From contig NC_053046.1 of NCBI RefSeq assembly GCF_003473485.1, forward strand, positions 1,684,001 through 1,748,000: a DNA stretch of 64,000 nt, in the 5' to 3' direction. This DNA is from Medicago truncatula. Taxonomy: Eukaryota; Streptophyta; Magnoliopsida; Fabales; Fabaceae. The notes under the pieces were generated by a model that saw only the letters and a list, made by a program, of their open reading frames with translations, searched no databases and had not been told where the DNA came from. Positions within the stretch are counted from its first letter, which is position 1; each line of letters opens with the position of its first letter. Below, piece after piece: positions 42,505 through 53,171 of the stretch. Made by a program: the position numbers and the translations under genes.

Positions 42505-44827
42505 ATGAAGAACCAAGTTGGTTATGTTCCACCTGCTTACATTCCATTGGGTCAATCAGATTCAGAGGCAATGAGTCTCTCTCCTCTACACCATGGTGGT
42601 AGTAGTAGCAATGTTTCAAATCAATGGTCTTCTGGAATCTGTGCTTGTTTCGATGATATGCAGAGCTGTATGCTACTTCCTTACCTTGTTTAATCACCAA
42701 GGTGCCTCTTGTTGATTATGTATGTTTGTTTGTTTAAGGATATTTGTTTCTGTCGTCGTTGTTCTTTAAATCATAATTTTGTTAAGTATTTACTAATTTT
42801 AAGAATATTAACTAGTATAGAGCTCGTGCTAGATGGCACGAAGGTAGGAGAAAAATGAGGGGAACCAGAGGTATGAATTCCTTAGTAGAAGATTTTTCTT
42901 AGCATAGATAGATTGATAAGCTCATTCGTTGGTTGGACTCTTATGTTGGATTGGAAAACCGGCTACCATAGACCCACGATAATATCAAAAGGAACATGAA
43001 CTGTTACACCGCCGACAATACTATTTTTAGGATGGATGACACGGGAAAATGCACGCCTATCCCACTGATCTTATGAGTAAAATCTATGATCAGTGGAATA
43101 GGCGTCAGGTTCACCCGTTGTCATTGAAGATTGTGAGATCTCTTTCGAGTAGGATCAATATTTTGACTGCCTTTACAATAAGGATTAGGAGGGGAAGTTC
43201 TGAATTTTATTGTTTGGCACTGTCTTTTGATTGATTGTAGCCTTTTCTTGTGTTTGTTAAACAATACTCAATTAAGTGAATTCTTAACTCACGGAACTTA
43301 TTTATGGTTGGTACTAGACATTCTTTTATAAAACTTTTCCCCCTGTTTCACATCAGTAGTTATTTGATGTATATATAAAGGGCATGGAGTAAGAAAAAAA
43401 ACATCAATATTTAACACCGTAATTAATCAAATGTTTTTTTAGCTTGTTGATTAAAATATTTAAATTATACTATAAAAAGCTCATCTTTTGTTTTTACCTT
43501 TCTGTATGTTACAAAAAGTTTGTTCTGTTCTTTTTCGATAAACTGGCAAATGAAAAGATTGGTTACAAACTTTCGGCTTCTGTGCAGGTTGTATAGGTTG
43601 TCTTTGTCCTTGCTACCTCTTTGGGAAGAATGCAGAATTTCTAGGTTCTGGCACGTTCATGGGATCATGTGTTACCCATTTTATATTGTGGAGTCTTGTT
43701 AATACAGCCTGCTGCTTGTTAACCGATGGCCTGTTTTTGGGATTACCTGGATGCCTTGTTTCATGTTATGCTTGTGGCTACCGCAATACCTTAAGATCAA
43801 AGTATAATTTGCCGGTAATAATATTACATCCATGCTTTACATAAAGTTTTATAACTTGTTTTTTCACCTTTTCCTTCTATTTTCTATTCGGGCTGTTGTG
43901 TTTCAAACTTTTAAATATAAGTGTTATATTTATTATATAGTTATTGCGATGTTGCATTTTGAGTGAGACTGGTTAATATATTTGGAGTAAAATAGTAAAT
44001 GGTTCTTAACTGGAGGGTAACCAGTCAGTAAATTTGAAGCATAATTAGGCACATTCTAATAGTAAAAGAAATGTTTAGGTATGTTAGTACAGAACGGGCA
44101 TAAATTCGCCAGCTTTTCACTTCCTATAGACAGCAAGTAGTAGCAACTTCGAGTCCTGGCACATCATCTGAGACAAGTGAATTTAAAATATGTCTCAAAT
44201 TTAAATGCGATAAAAATGAAAGAAAGGAGATCTGTCTTGATGTCTATATCCCCAATTTACACAAAAGAGAGTATATATGTCAAATGGTAGAGATAGATAA
44301 TGTAGGTTGAAGGGTTTTATTCAAGTACAGTTTTCCATAGAAGAAAACTAGAGAATTGAAATAAACTTGTTGAACTTGCTCTTTATTCGTATTTCAAAAT
44401 TTCAGAATCCTTTTAGGTAGTTTAAGGGAAGTTCTCAGACTTTGAGAGGATGCATATTTCTCTTGAAAACATTCCTGGTACTGTGAAACACTTCTCCACA
44501 TGCCTGCGCCTAAATATTTTCCTAGTTGCAGATGCATTTTTGAAAAAAGGATTTGCCTTTAATAGAGAAAGTTTAGCACTTCATATGAATCGCCCAATCT
44601 AAATTTTTTGGATGTCTCTTGTGTAATACTAATGATATTCTTTTTGTCTTATGAAGGAAGCACCATGTGGGGATTTTGTAACCCATTTTTGCTGTCATTT
44701 GTGTGCCATTTGTCAAGAGTACCGTGAAATATGCGAAAGAGCTGGGGATTCTGAAGCTACAGATATGAAGCTGGCAGTAGTTACAGCTCCACCAGTCCAG
44801 ACAATGCAGTCGGATTCCAGTCAGTAA
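42505..44827 (+). CDS. PLAC8 / cell-number-regulator (FWL/PCR) family protein, three exons
   Basis: Exons: 42505-42667, 43588-43814, 44657-44827. All junctions are GT-AG and in phase, giving 186 residues. The N-terminus is soluble (MKNQVGYVPPAYIPLGQSD). Exon 1 ends in WSSGICACFDDMQSC and exon 2 continues CIGCLCPCYLFGKNAEFLGS, the Cys-rich PLAC8 motif. HFILWSLVNTACCLL and LPGCLVSCYACGYR follow as the hydrophobic segments. Exon 3 carries GDFVTHFCCHLCAICQEYRE, the second conserved block. PLAC8 proteins sit in the plasma membrane and act in organ size control or metal transport; legume members (FWL) are linked to nodules. Which role applies here cannot be told. Intron 1 (920 bp) contains a Helitron-like 3' end at 42812-42842. 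Confidence 0.9.
42812..42842 (-). other. Helitron-like 3' end in PLAC8 intron 1
   Basis: On the minus strand a stem TCGTGC/GCACGA with a 6-base loop is followed by GCTCTATA and CTAG, then host T. The layout parallels the terminus at 14838-14865. The other end was not found within the intron with confidence. Confidence 0.45.
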
Positions 44828-45218
44828 TGCCACAACCCTGCTCCCCTTATGGTTTGAGGATTTCAAACTTGGGTGAAGCATGTGGTTCATTATGCACTAC
44901 AAGTTCTACTGATCCTAGCATTTCTCACTTTTACTTTTTCAATTATCTTGAAGGAAAAACTAGAAGAATATAAAACACTCAGTTGTAAATGAAAATTTAG
45001 TATGTTCAGTGCTTAGTTATATATTACTTCTTCAGTGCCATCTCTACCACTTTATTTTCCTCCTTCAAGACCAACGAAACTGCTTATCCCCGTGGCATTA
45101 CCTAATTGTTTCTTATCGGGTCAATCAAATTAATTGCAACAAAATAAATAAATAAATAAATACCAAGACATAAGTTCCACTAGAGAGTAACAATCAAATT
45201 AACAATAACATTGACATG
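44828..45218. other. 3' flank of the PLAC8 gene
   Basis: Probable 3' UTR and AT-rich spacer, ending near an (AAAT)n run at 45144-45162. No gene. Confidence 0.45.
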
Positions 45219-45318
45219 GAAACAAAATATAAAACTGAATTAGAGCTTAAGTGACAAATCAAGCCCCTGAAACAAAATATAAAACTGAATTAGAGCTTAA
45301 GTGACAAATCAAGCCCCT
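45219..45318. repeat. Two exact tandem copies of a 50-bp unit
   Basis: Units 45219-45268 and 45269-45318 both read GAAACAAAATATAAAACTGA onward to AATCAAGCCCCT. On the minus strand each unit contains the codons for the EAR tail GLDLSLKL, the stop and about 20 bases of 3' UTR of the zinc-finger fragment that follows. Confidence 0.92.
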
Positions 45319-45495
45319 GAGATACAGAATTGGATGAAGTAGGATCCACGCTATTTTTATTTTTCATGATTGAATTTGAACTTATAGCAACGTTTGCAGA
45401 AGAAGAATCTCCAAATTTTATAAGAACTCCAATTTTGTTATTGGTACCATCTTCAATCTTTGAAATAATTGCACCCCCAAATCCTAGAATCCGTA
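45290..45495 (-). pseudogene. C-terminal fragment of a QALGGH-type zinc-finger gene with EAR tail
   Basis: The minus strand encodes SKIEDGTNNKIGVLIKFGDS, then NVAISSNSIMKNKNSVD and GLDLSLKL-stop. This matches the C-terminal region of the zinc-finger gene at 54017-55262 (SRIEDDTNNKIGAIFKWGDS ... ATSSNAIIKNKNIVD ... GLDLSLRL). The zinc-finger part is absent, so it is a truncated paralogue. The very end is duplicated in tandem (45219-45318). Confidence 0.8.
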
Positions 45496-46147
45496 CGCAG
45501 ATGCGCTGGATTGTGCTAGTAGTGTCTGGTTGATTGCTTTGGATTACGATATGTGGCTCTGTACCTCTAGGTTGTTTTGCTTCACCCATTTTGGTTGTTT
45601 TTCTTTCTTTTGTTTATACTAGGTCGGGTTTCATGGCCCCATTATGGTCGTTTCTCCGAATATAAATAAGATTGTGTTGCTGTTCAAATTGACCCCCTTA
45701 ATAAACGTGAAGTTTGAAAAATGATGATGTAAAAAGGAAAAACACGAATTTGACCTATGTAAGATGAGATTCTTCCCATTTTTCCACTATTTTTTTTCTT
45801 CTCATAGACATAAAGTTCAAAAAGAGATTTAGATGTTGAAATTTTTTCATGATATTTTGCAATCATTTAGAACATTAAAATGTCTTTCCACATAAAAATT
45901 TTAAATTTTTTTCCGACAAATAACAAATTAATTATGAATTTTTAAAAGTCAACTTGAATTGATCTCAATCTCAATATGGTACAAATTATGAATTTTTAAA
46001 TTCTCAATAACCCAAAATACAAATCAACAAAATTTTTAACGTTTACAAAGACACCTATAAAAATCTGTCCTTATGTTCTAAGGTATTAATTAATTATGAT
46101 TTTCATTAACCATAATTAAATTAAATAAAATAAAAATTATAACTTGT
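45496..46147. other. Intergenic, AT-rich
   Basis: No gene was seen. The right part abuts the 3' end of the U2 snRNA gene. Confidence 0.45.
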
Positions 46148-46343
46148 ATTGGTAAGGTGCGCCAGCTCATGCAAGTGCAACACATAAGCAACACTCAAGA
46201 AATCAAGTAGCAAGCTACTCGTGACTTCTCCCCCTTAAAAAAGTAATTTAATATCGTGTGACCCATTTGGACCACATATCAGATATTAAACTGATAAGAA
46301 CAGATACTACACTTGATCTTAGCCAAAAGGCCGAGAAAGGTAT
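46148..46343 (-). ncRNA. U2 spliceosomal snRNA
   Basis: Read on the minus strand from 46343, the sequence starts ATACCTTTCTCGGCCTTTTG and contains the branch-site pairing region GTAGTATCTGTTC, TTATCAGTTTAATATCTGAT (stem-loop IIa) and a GATATTAAATTACTTTTTTA Sm region. The 5' 70 nt look canonical. Stem IIb (GTGGTCC, loop AAAT, GGGTCAC) keeps pairing through G-U pairs, so it is a sequence variant that preserves structure. Stem III (CGAGTAGC/GCTACTTG) is intact. The 3' end is placed by the usual length of about 196 nt and is approximate. U2 base-pairs with the intron branch site in the spliceosome. Confidence 0.93.
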
Positions 46344-46370
46344 GAGTTAAAAGATGCACTCGCTTCTTAT

Positions 46371-46376
46371 TTTATA
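46371..46376 (-). promoter_or_regulatory. TATA box of the U2 gene
   Basis: TATAAA on the minus strand lies about 28-33 bases upstream of the U2 start, the correct place for plant snRNA promoters. Confidence 0.85.
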
Positions 46377-46408
46377 TCTCACATCCACTCACTTGCTTTC
46401 TGAACTAG

Positions 46409-46419
46409 CGATGTGGGAC
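46409..46419 (-). promoter_or_regulatory. Upstream sequence element (USE) of the U2 gene
   Basis: GTCCCACATCG on the minus strand is an exact plant USE. The spacing to the TATA box is 32 bases, the longer spacing known for Pol II-type plant snRNA genes (Pol III-type U6 genes have about 10 bases less). Confidence 0.92.
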
Positions 46420-46429
46420 TATTTGCAAT

Positions 46430-46935
46430 AGCCTGGGACTAGCTTGCTCTTGTATGGCATGGCATGGCCAACAAAGACCAATTTCCAAACAAAGGATACG
46501 TGATTTGAGCTTCCAACAAGGACAAATCTCATGCCAACAATACATTTTACAGATTTTGAGAAGCTCTCCAATGAATATTTTTAATCCCTGGATGAAGGAA
46601 AATGAATGGAAAGCGAATAAAAATGATGGCTGCAGTCCTATGAATTGAGTTTGAGTCTTTCTTCTCCCTCCTTTTCTTCTAATTCCAAACTCATTGTTGA
46701 GGCCGCTCAAACAAGTGCCTCATGAAGTGTTATATCACTTCTGGAATTAAATATCAGCTCTAAAACTAAAGTAGCTTAATTGGAATCATACATTTCTCCA
46801 AGGCCAGCCACAAAGACTGCTAGAAACCATTTTGTTTAACAATGATGCTCGGAAAAATTGAATGTTATGCTCACAAATATCTTCACTCCTACACATAATA
46901 ATCAGAATAAATACGAGCATTAGCTATCATGAAAT
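46430..46935. other. Spacer between U2 and the PPR remnant
   Basis: No gene was recognised; the short reading frames on both strands look accidental. Confidence 0.4.
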
Positions 46936-46947
46936 GAAACCACAACT

Positions 46948-48120
46948 TTGTTTCATACTTTCTTAGAGGTGAAGATGTCTAGAAGTGAAGATATGGTGGT
47001 GCTGCTGTTGCTGCGGATGTTTCTATTATTCCCAATAACAAATTTCCATGTCCAATATTTGTTTCCTCCTCCTCATCCTCCTCCTCCTCATTTATACTGT
47101 CTAACGTGTTTCACTTTGATAATTTTGCTGTTCCTTCTAGCACAATCAATGATGTCGTTTCTGCTGAATTGTGGTTAGGTGCCATGCTCTCTCAAGGTAT
47201 TGGTTCCATATCCAATTACAACACTCTTTTCTCTTACTTTGCGACATGGGGGCATACACCGCTGTTATTTCTCATGCTCAACAATTGGAATCCCGGTCTG
47301 ATCAGATTCAGGTTTTCCCAGACATTGATACTTGGAAAATCCTCATCACTTGTCACTCTAGAAAATGTAAGATGGCTTCAGCTTTCTCTTTATTCTATAA
47401 ACTCATCAAGTCCGGTCATCATCCTAGTACTTCCACCTTGAATGATCTTTTCCATGGTCTTTTTCTCCAAGGTGGGATGCACAAAGTATTTCCCTTTTAT
47501 AATGATGTCTTATTAAAGGGTTTTAAGTTAGACGAGACTAGTTATTATTTTCTAATCAGTGGGTTATGTAAGATAGGAGAAACTGAAAAAGCCATAGAGT
47601 TGTTGAGACAGGTACAGATTGACGGCGGCTACATAGATTTTTATGTCAAGTCATTCTATAACTCATATTCAGACTATGCAAAGATAGACTTGTAAACCAA
47701 GCCTATGATTTATATTCTGAAATGATTGTAAAGAACATCACCCCTTGTGTTGTCACATATCATAATCTAATCTATGGTTATTGCATCGTTGGTCAATTTA
47801 AACAAGCAATTGCCTTGTTTAGAAAATTGGAGGCATTAAAATACATGGATCCAAGTGTTTATGTTCCTACTGAAAGAGAGGTGAAAGCTGCTAAAAGTAC
47901 AACTGCTCTTATGATAAAAGGTGGTGTCAAACCTATTGTTGCTGGTTATCACTCGGTGATTGGTGAACCATACAAAGGAGAAGGACAAATCGATAAGATT
48001 GCACAATTGGTGGAAACATTGCGACGTTACAAATTAAACTTTGCCGGTACAATTCGACTCCGATTAATTATGGTTATGATTATACCAAAGAGACTATTTA
48101 ATGTGGGCTTGTTCAACTAA
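46948..48120 (+). pseudogene. P-class (Rf-like) PPR gene remnant
   Basis: The pieces match the start of legume Rf-like PPR genes: FPPPHPPPPHLY, then FHFDNFAVPSSTINDVVSAE, then PSTSTLNDLFHGLFLQGGMH, DETSYYFLISGLCKIGETEK and PCVVTYHNLIYGYCIVGQFK. They lie in several forward frames with at least three frame changes and a stop at 47693, so the gene is broken. Intact relatives have ten or more repeats; here about five can be traced. Members of the Rf-like clade process mitochondrial RNAs. This copy is unlikely to act. Confidence 0.85.
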
Positions 48121-48954
48121 GCATTGACGTCATCGAAAGACAATGGTTGCAGACCAATTAGTCTCTCTTTCTCTGTAACATCTAAGAAAATAAGAATGGT
48201 GCAGTGGAACTTGTTTGTGGTGTGTAGTTTACATGCTTTCTAGTTTTATGCTTTTGTTTTTCATTTCACTTCTGTATGTTAGTTAATTGCCAAGTTAATG
48301 GACAATAATAATGTTTAATGTACTCTTTAATCATGCTTGTATTTGGCTAATTTATACCCTTCGAACAGATGGTATCTATGTTTCTTATTTTTTGCTCTTT
48401 GATTATGCCTATGATTGTCTTGACTTATGACATTTTCTTTGAGACATCAGAACCAGTAATTAATGTTGATTGTTACTATTTTAATCCAAGATGTGAGTGA
48501 TGGATGGATTTTCTCATTTGATTAGGAATATAAACATGTAGAGATTATAGAAATAAAAGGACCCACATATAGTGTTTTAAGATTTGAGTGAGAGTAAATG
48601 TAAAACTCTGTTCCAATACATTATCCGTCAGAGGAATGAAAATTCTAAATCTAAAAAAAGCACATCCCAGTACTTTTCAGTTAAATCAAAATTTACTTTG
48701 TTCCAGAGGCAGTAGGTAGTATGTATACAGTATATGTAATACTAGTAGTGCACCAGTGGCATGTTAATACATTCAAACTAAAGTTGGAATAGAATAAAAT
48801 GAGATAAGATGAAATACACCAGAGTAAAACAATCATTTCATTGATTCCATATTTTATGATGAAAGTAGAATAAGATGGAATAAAAATAAAGATTCCATCT
48901 CATGTTCCACAAATTAATAGTCATTGCACCCAATGGGAGAATGCTGGTGGTATG
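48121..48954. other. Intergenic, no gene
   Basis: AT-rich spacer between two PPR loci. 48770-48910 contains repeated AATAGAATAAAATGAGAT / AGAATAAGATGGAATAAA phrases, a simple low-complexity repeat. Confidence 0.45.
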
Positions 48955-51279
48955 TTACCAATAGTCATTACAAGAGCATGTTGCATATTTGAAATGGTGA
49001 AAGCGATTTGAATCTCTTACGACAATCTCCTTCTGAAACAGTTTTGACGCTAATTTCATAAAGTTATGACAATCCACACAAATACGAATATTCTTCATAA
49101 TTTTAATGACATTTCCAGCACAAGGCGAAATTCCTTCATTCATTATAGCAAATACCAATGCCATCTTCTCACTATGATGAAACAATTGGTCTTCTATGTG
49201 CTCCACTTCAATGTCATGCAAAGCTGAGCCAATCTCTGGAGCATAGCCCATTTCTTTCAATTGTCCAATCAATGTCTCGAGCCGGCTCAATATAGCCTGC
49301 CTTTTCGGATGATGTTGGCCACCAGATGTGAATTCATGAACCTGCTTCCCGACCTCAACCCAGCTTAAACCAGGTCTTTTTCTCACTTTAGAGTCTCTCA
49401 TTTCCTTCCGAATCAATCCAGCTTCAATAAAACTACCTCCAGAGGAATATATGTTTGACATTTGTATGTACGCCAACGAGTTTTTAGGATCTAACACTTT
49501 GAATTTATCGGCTGCCAATTTGGCCAAGTCAGCCTCACCATGCTTCCTGCAAGATCCGAGTAATGAACTCCAAATTACAGAATCAGGTTTCATTGGCATT
49601 TTGCGTATCAACTCCTCTGCCTCAAATATCTTTCCAGCTCGTCCGTAAAGGTCAACCATGCAGGAATAGTGATCTAAATGAGGAGCAATACCATGACTTT
49701 CAGTCATAGAGTTGAAAATTTGTGTTCCTTCTTCAACAAGTCCAGCGTGGCTGCATGCCGCGAGAAGCGCAACAAAGGTTGCAGAATCTGGATGAACATC
49801 CATTTGCTTAAAGAGATCCAGTGCATCTTTAGCTCGACCGTGAATGGCATAAGACTTGAGCATTGAATTCCAAGAAACCAAATCGTGGCAACCCATTTCG
49901 GTAAAAACTTGTTCAGACAAAGCTAAGGAGCCAGACCTCCCATAAGCATGTATCAAGGCATTTGAAACAACTGTGTCGTTGTGAAACCCTTGTTTCATTA
50001 CTTGTGAGTGAACTTCGGTTGCATTTTTCTCAGTGACAAAGTACGCGCAAGCTTTTAAGGCAATTGAGAATGTGTGCCGGTCCAACACAAAATTTTCTCG
50101 ATGAAGTTGACAGAAAAGAAGGAAAGCTTGCTCAGGATCGCGCTCTGCAAACACAGAAATAATAGCAGTCCATGACACAATATCATGTTCACCGCTTGTA
50201 TCAAGGAAGAGCTTAAAACAGTCAGAAATGTGACCCCCTAGGTCTGCATAGGATTTTACCAATGCAGTTACCACTTCAACTTCTGAAATAAGACCACTTT
50301 TAACTGTGAGACAGTGTAATTGAAAACAGTTCTTCAGATGATGTGTGTTGTTGATGTCATCCGAAGTACTCATGCAATGATTCAAAGAAGATAAAACACC
50401 GAGTAACGTGGTACTGTTAAACCTAATTCCATTGCAATACATATGCGCAAACAGACCAATAGCTTTGTCGCCAAGTCCACGGAATTGAAAACCTGAAATC
50501 ATCGAATTCCAAGATATAAGATTTCTGTACTCCATCGACTTGAACACCATCCACGCATCATCCGTGGTTTGATCACAACTTCCACCGAAACCACCAGAAC
50601 ACTTGCTATACATCGTAATAAGAGCATTTGCAACATATACACTGAAATCCAACGACATTTTCAAAGCAGCAGCATGTACCTGCAAGCCATATTTAACATC
50701 TTGCTCTTCACAAGCACAGAGCACACTTGCAAAAGCAAATTCATTGGGTCGAAAACACGCCAACATACCAGAGAATAAAGCGAAACACTCTCTAATTAAA
50801 CCAAACTGCGCATACCCAGAAACAAGAACAGTCCAAGAAACAAAGTTTCTTCTCGGCATTTGATCAAACAGGTAGCGTGCATAATCTAAATGGCCACATT
50901 TACAGTACATGTTTAAGAGGTTATTAGTAAGAAAAATATCATTTTGAATTTTGGGGTGTTTGTTAAGTATGTAATGATGCAATGCCATGCCTTGTTTGAT
51001 GTATTTTTTCTGAGCACAAGCATGGAAGAGAAATGCATAGTCTTGAAGGGTTAAAGAAGGGTTGGTGTAAACAAGTGAAAGTGCTTTTTCAAGGTTTCCT
51101 TGTAATGAAAGAGTGTGTATTTGTGTGTTTACGTTTCTGGCTATGGTTTCTGGTTGTGCAATTGAAGCGTAATAGAGATTCTGTAATATACAAAATTTGG
51201 GGAACACATGGTGCATAAGCTTTTTGGATTGCAACATCAATGTGGTGAAGTTATTTGCACCAAGAAATATCATATTCAT
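48955..51279 (-). CDS. PLS-class PPR protein with DYW deaminase domain
   Basis: This single-exon gene encodes 774 residues, the typical intronless DYW type. PPR motifs run from about residue 65 to 590 in the P-L-S pattern (for example NDIFLTNNLLNMYCKCGHLD, RNFVSWTVLVSGYAQFG). E motifs and a PG-box-like RKRPGLSWVEVGKQVHEFTS follow. The DYW domain has the zinc-binding HHSEKMALVFAIMNE and CVDCHNFMK, and ends SCNDYW. The HxE and CxxC deaminase residues are therefore present. DYW proteins edit C to U in mitochondrial or plastid transcripts; the target organelle cannot be read with confidence. The first ATG is used; a second in-frame ATG lies 14 codons on. It ends 834 bases from the PPR remnant at 46948-48120. 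Confidence 0.95.
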   Translation of the reverse strand: MNMIFLGANNFTTLMLQSKKLMHHVFPKFCILQNLYYASIAQPETIARNVNTQIHTLSLQGNLEKALSLVYTNPSLTLQDYAFLFHACAQKKYIKQGMALHHYILNKHPKIQNDIFLTNNLLNMYCKCGHLDYARYLFDQMPRRNFVSWTVLVSGYAQFGLIRECFALFSGMLACFRPNEFAFASVLCACEEQDVKYGLQVHAAALKMSLDFSVYVANALITMYSKCSGGFGGSCDQTTDDAWMVFKSMEYRNLISWNSMISGFQFRGLGDKAIGLFAHMYCNGIRFNSTTLLGVLSSLNHCMSTSDDINNTHHLKNCFQLHCLTVKSGLISEVEVVTALVKSYADLGGHISDCFKLFLDTSGEHDIVSWTAIISVFAERDPEQAFLLFCQLHRENFVLDRHTFSIALKACAYFVTEKNATEVHSQVMKQGFHNDTVVSNALIHAYGRSGSLALSEQVFTEMGCHDLVSWNSMLKSYAIHGRAKDALDLFKQMDVHPDSATFVALLAACSHAGLVEEGTQIFNSMTESHGIAPHLDHYSCMVDLYGRAGKIFEAEELIRKMPMKPDSVIWSSLLGSCRKHGEADLAKLAADKFKVLDPKNSLAYIQMSNIYSSGGSFIEAGLIRKEMRDSKVRKRPGLSWVEVGKQVHEFTSGGQHHPKRQAILSRLETLIGQLKEMGYAPEIGSALHDIEVEHIEDQLFHHSEKMALVFAIMNEGISPCAGNVIKIMKNIRICVDCHNFMKLASKLFQKEIVVRDSNRFHHFKYATCSCNDYW

Positions 51280-51324
51280 TGTGGCTTTATTTGAAGTTCG
51301 ATAAAGTTAGAAAATGTTAGTAAT

Positions 51325-51888
51325 TTGATTATTGATAAGAAATGCACAACTCGTTTTGTGGCATATGTAAAATTTACATATCAACAAAAGCTTTACGTAA
51401 TGTTGATTATTAAACCAAATCCCGACAGGTTTAAATGTAATGTTGATGCATTCTTTTCTCAAGTTCTGAATTGGGTCGGAATTGATGTGTGTATTCGAGA
51501 TGATGAAGGTTGTTATGTGTTAGCCAAAACTGAATGGATGACTCCAATCCTTGATGTGGAATTGGGTGAGGCTTTAGGTTTATTATCAGCAATGTATTGA
51601 ATTCACGATCTGCAGCTGTGTATTGTGGATTTTGAGCTTGATTCCAAGACTGTGGTAGATAGTCTTTATGGTAAGAAATGTGGCGTCTTTAATTTTAGCG
51701 CAGTGATCAATGATTGTAAACGCCTGTTAACTTATGATTTAGTAACCTCTGATGTTAGGTTTATTTGGAGACAAGCCAACGAAGTCGCTCATAGTTTGGC
51801 TAGAGTGGCTTCGCGTCATGCTAGTTTCCATATTCATATTAAAATTTCATCTTGTATCTCTATTATTATTATGAAAGAAATGCAATAA
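51325..51888 (+). pseudogene. RNase H-like (RVT_3) coding remnant with one in-frame stop
   Basis: One forward frame gives KPNPDRFKCNVDAFFSQ, then VGIDVCIRDDEGCYVLAKTE and GEALGLLSAMY, a stop (TGA, 51598-51600), then IHDLQLCIVDFELDSKTVVD and FIWRQANEVAHSLARVASRH. This is the plant RNase H-like domain of LINE-type origin. Family members usually have Trp at the position of the stop (AMYW), so a TGG-to-TGA change is likely. The frame is otherwise open over about 180 codons, so it died recently or may be a pseudogene of a domesticated gene. It lies head-to-head with the DYW gene, 45 bases away. Confidence 0.75.
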
Positions 51889-52279
51889 GTTTCTACGTAA
51901 TTTTCATTTTGATAAATAAAAGTTTATGCGAGTTGTATAGCAGTTAAATAAGTTGTTGGCTCGACTGAACACGGTCTGGTCCGATGGACCAACACGTATA
52001 AATAAGTTGAATTGGATTAGCTCAATTGTTTGATGGACTTTTAAAATTGAGCCCGACTCAAACATGAATGATTTATGCGGCCTGATGAGTCAATCCGACA
52101 AGTATACTAGTTTTTAAAAAAGTGATGAGATGTACAACATAACTGTTTGAAAATTCCTTTTAGACTTCTAAAATTGCTCTAAGACACTCTAAAACTACCA
52201 TGTATCTTCAACGCCGGTTAACGTCGTTCGCTTCTTAAGTGTCGTTGCAAACATATTTATTATTTATGCGGGGCCAAAT
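51889..52279. other. Intergenic, nothing recognised
   Basis: Short spacer, AT-rich, no gene. Confidence 0.4.
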
Positions 52280-52870
52280 ACCATGTTTGGTCCTTTTAGT
52301 TTAACAAAATTCACAAGTTAGTCCTTTAATTTTCAAAAGTTTTAAATAGATTCTTTTAGTTTGACATAATTCTCAAGTTAATCCTTTAAGTTTCAAAAGT
52401 TTCAAATATGTCATTTTAGTTTATAAATTATTTCTCTCTGTTGTGAGTTAATAATTAATTGATGTTAATGTAGCCGTTAAATTGTTGACTTGGATCAAAA
52501 CGCTGCCTTTTAAAAGCTTCAGGGTGTCAAAATGTTACATTCAATGATCACAAATATCATTTTATCACTATAAATGTCGTTTAATAGTGCTAGAAAGACA
52601 TTTGTTGTTGTAAATAGTTGTCTTTCTAGCATTATAAATGATCATTTATGACCATTACCTTTTAAAAGGGAGCATTTTGATTCAAGTCAACAACTTGATG
52701 GCTACATGAGCATCATTTGACAGCAGGGGTAACAGTGAAATAGTTTATCAACTAAAATGATATATTTAAAACTTTTAAAACTTAAAACACTAACTTAGAA
52801 ATTTTGTTAAACTAAAAGGATTTAATTGAACTAACTTGAGAATTATATCAAACTAAAAGATGAAAAGTTG
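52280..52870. mobile_element. Fold-back inverted-repeat element
   Basis: The left part (GGTCCTTTTAGTTTAACAAA ... ACAAGTTAGTCCTTT) and the right part (read inward, CATCTTTTAGTTTGATATAA ... TCAAGTTAGTTC) pair over most of their length. The middle again pairs (GCTAGAAAGACA / TGTCTTTCTAGC; CTTTTAAAAG blocks). The ends and target duplication are not exact, so the class (Mutator-like foldback) is a guess. Confidence 0.6.
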
Positions 52871-53026
52871 TATGGGTGGCATGCAATGCAAATATAATCA
52901 AGCACATTAAATTCCACCAAGAAAAATGCTTTCTTAACTAGTGCAGAAAACTAGGCAGATGTGTCATTGCATTATTTTTCCACAACACTTACTGACATGG
53001 AATATGAATAAGAAGCTAAAAATATA

Positions 53027-53171
53027 CTTCCTCCGTTCTAAAATATAAGCAAATTTGATTTTTTAGGTTCATTTAATTAATGATGTATGTGGTTTATATT
53101 ATGAACCATATATATCATTAATTGAATGAACCTAAAAAGTAAAATTTGCTTATATTTAAAAACGAAGGGAG
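53027..53171. mobile_element. Stowaway-type (Tc1/mariner) MITE
   Basis: CTTCCTCCGTTCTAAAATAT at the left pairs with TATATTTAAAAACGAAGGGA at the right, and long inner arms GCAAATTTGATTTTTTAGGT / ACCTAAAAAGTAAAATTTGC also pair. A TA precedes the left end. CTCCCTCCGTTC termini are typical of plant Stowaway elements. It is 145 bp long. Confidence 0.85.
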
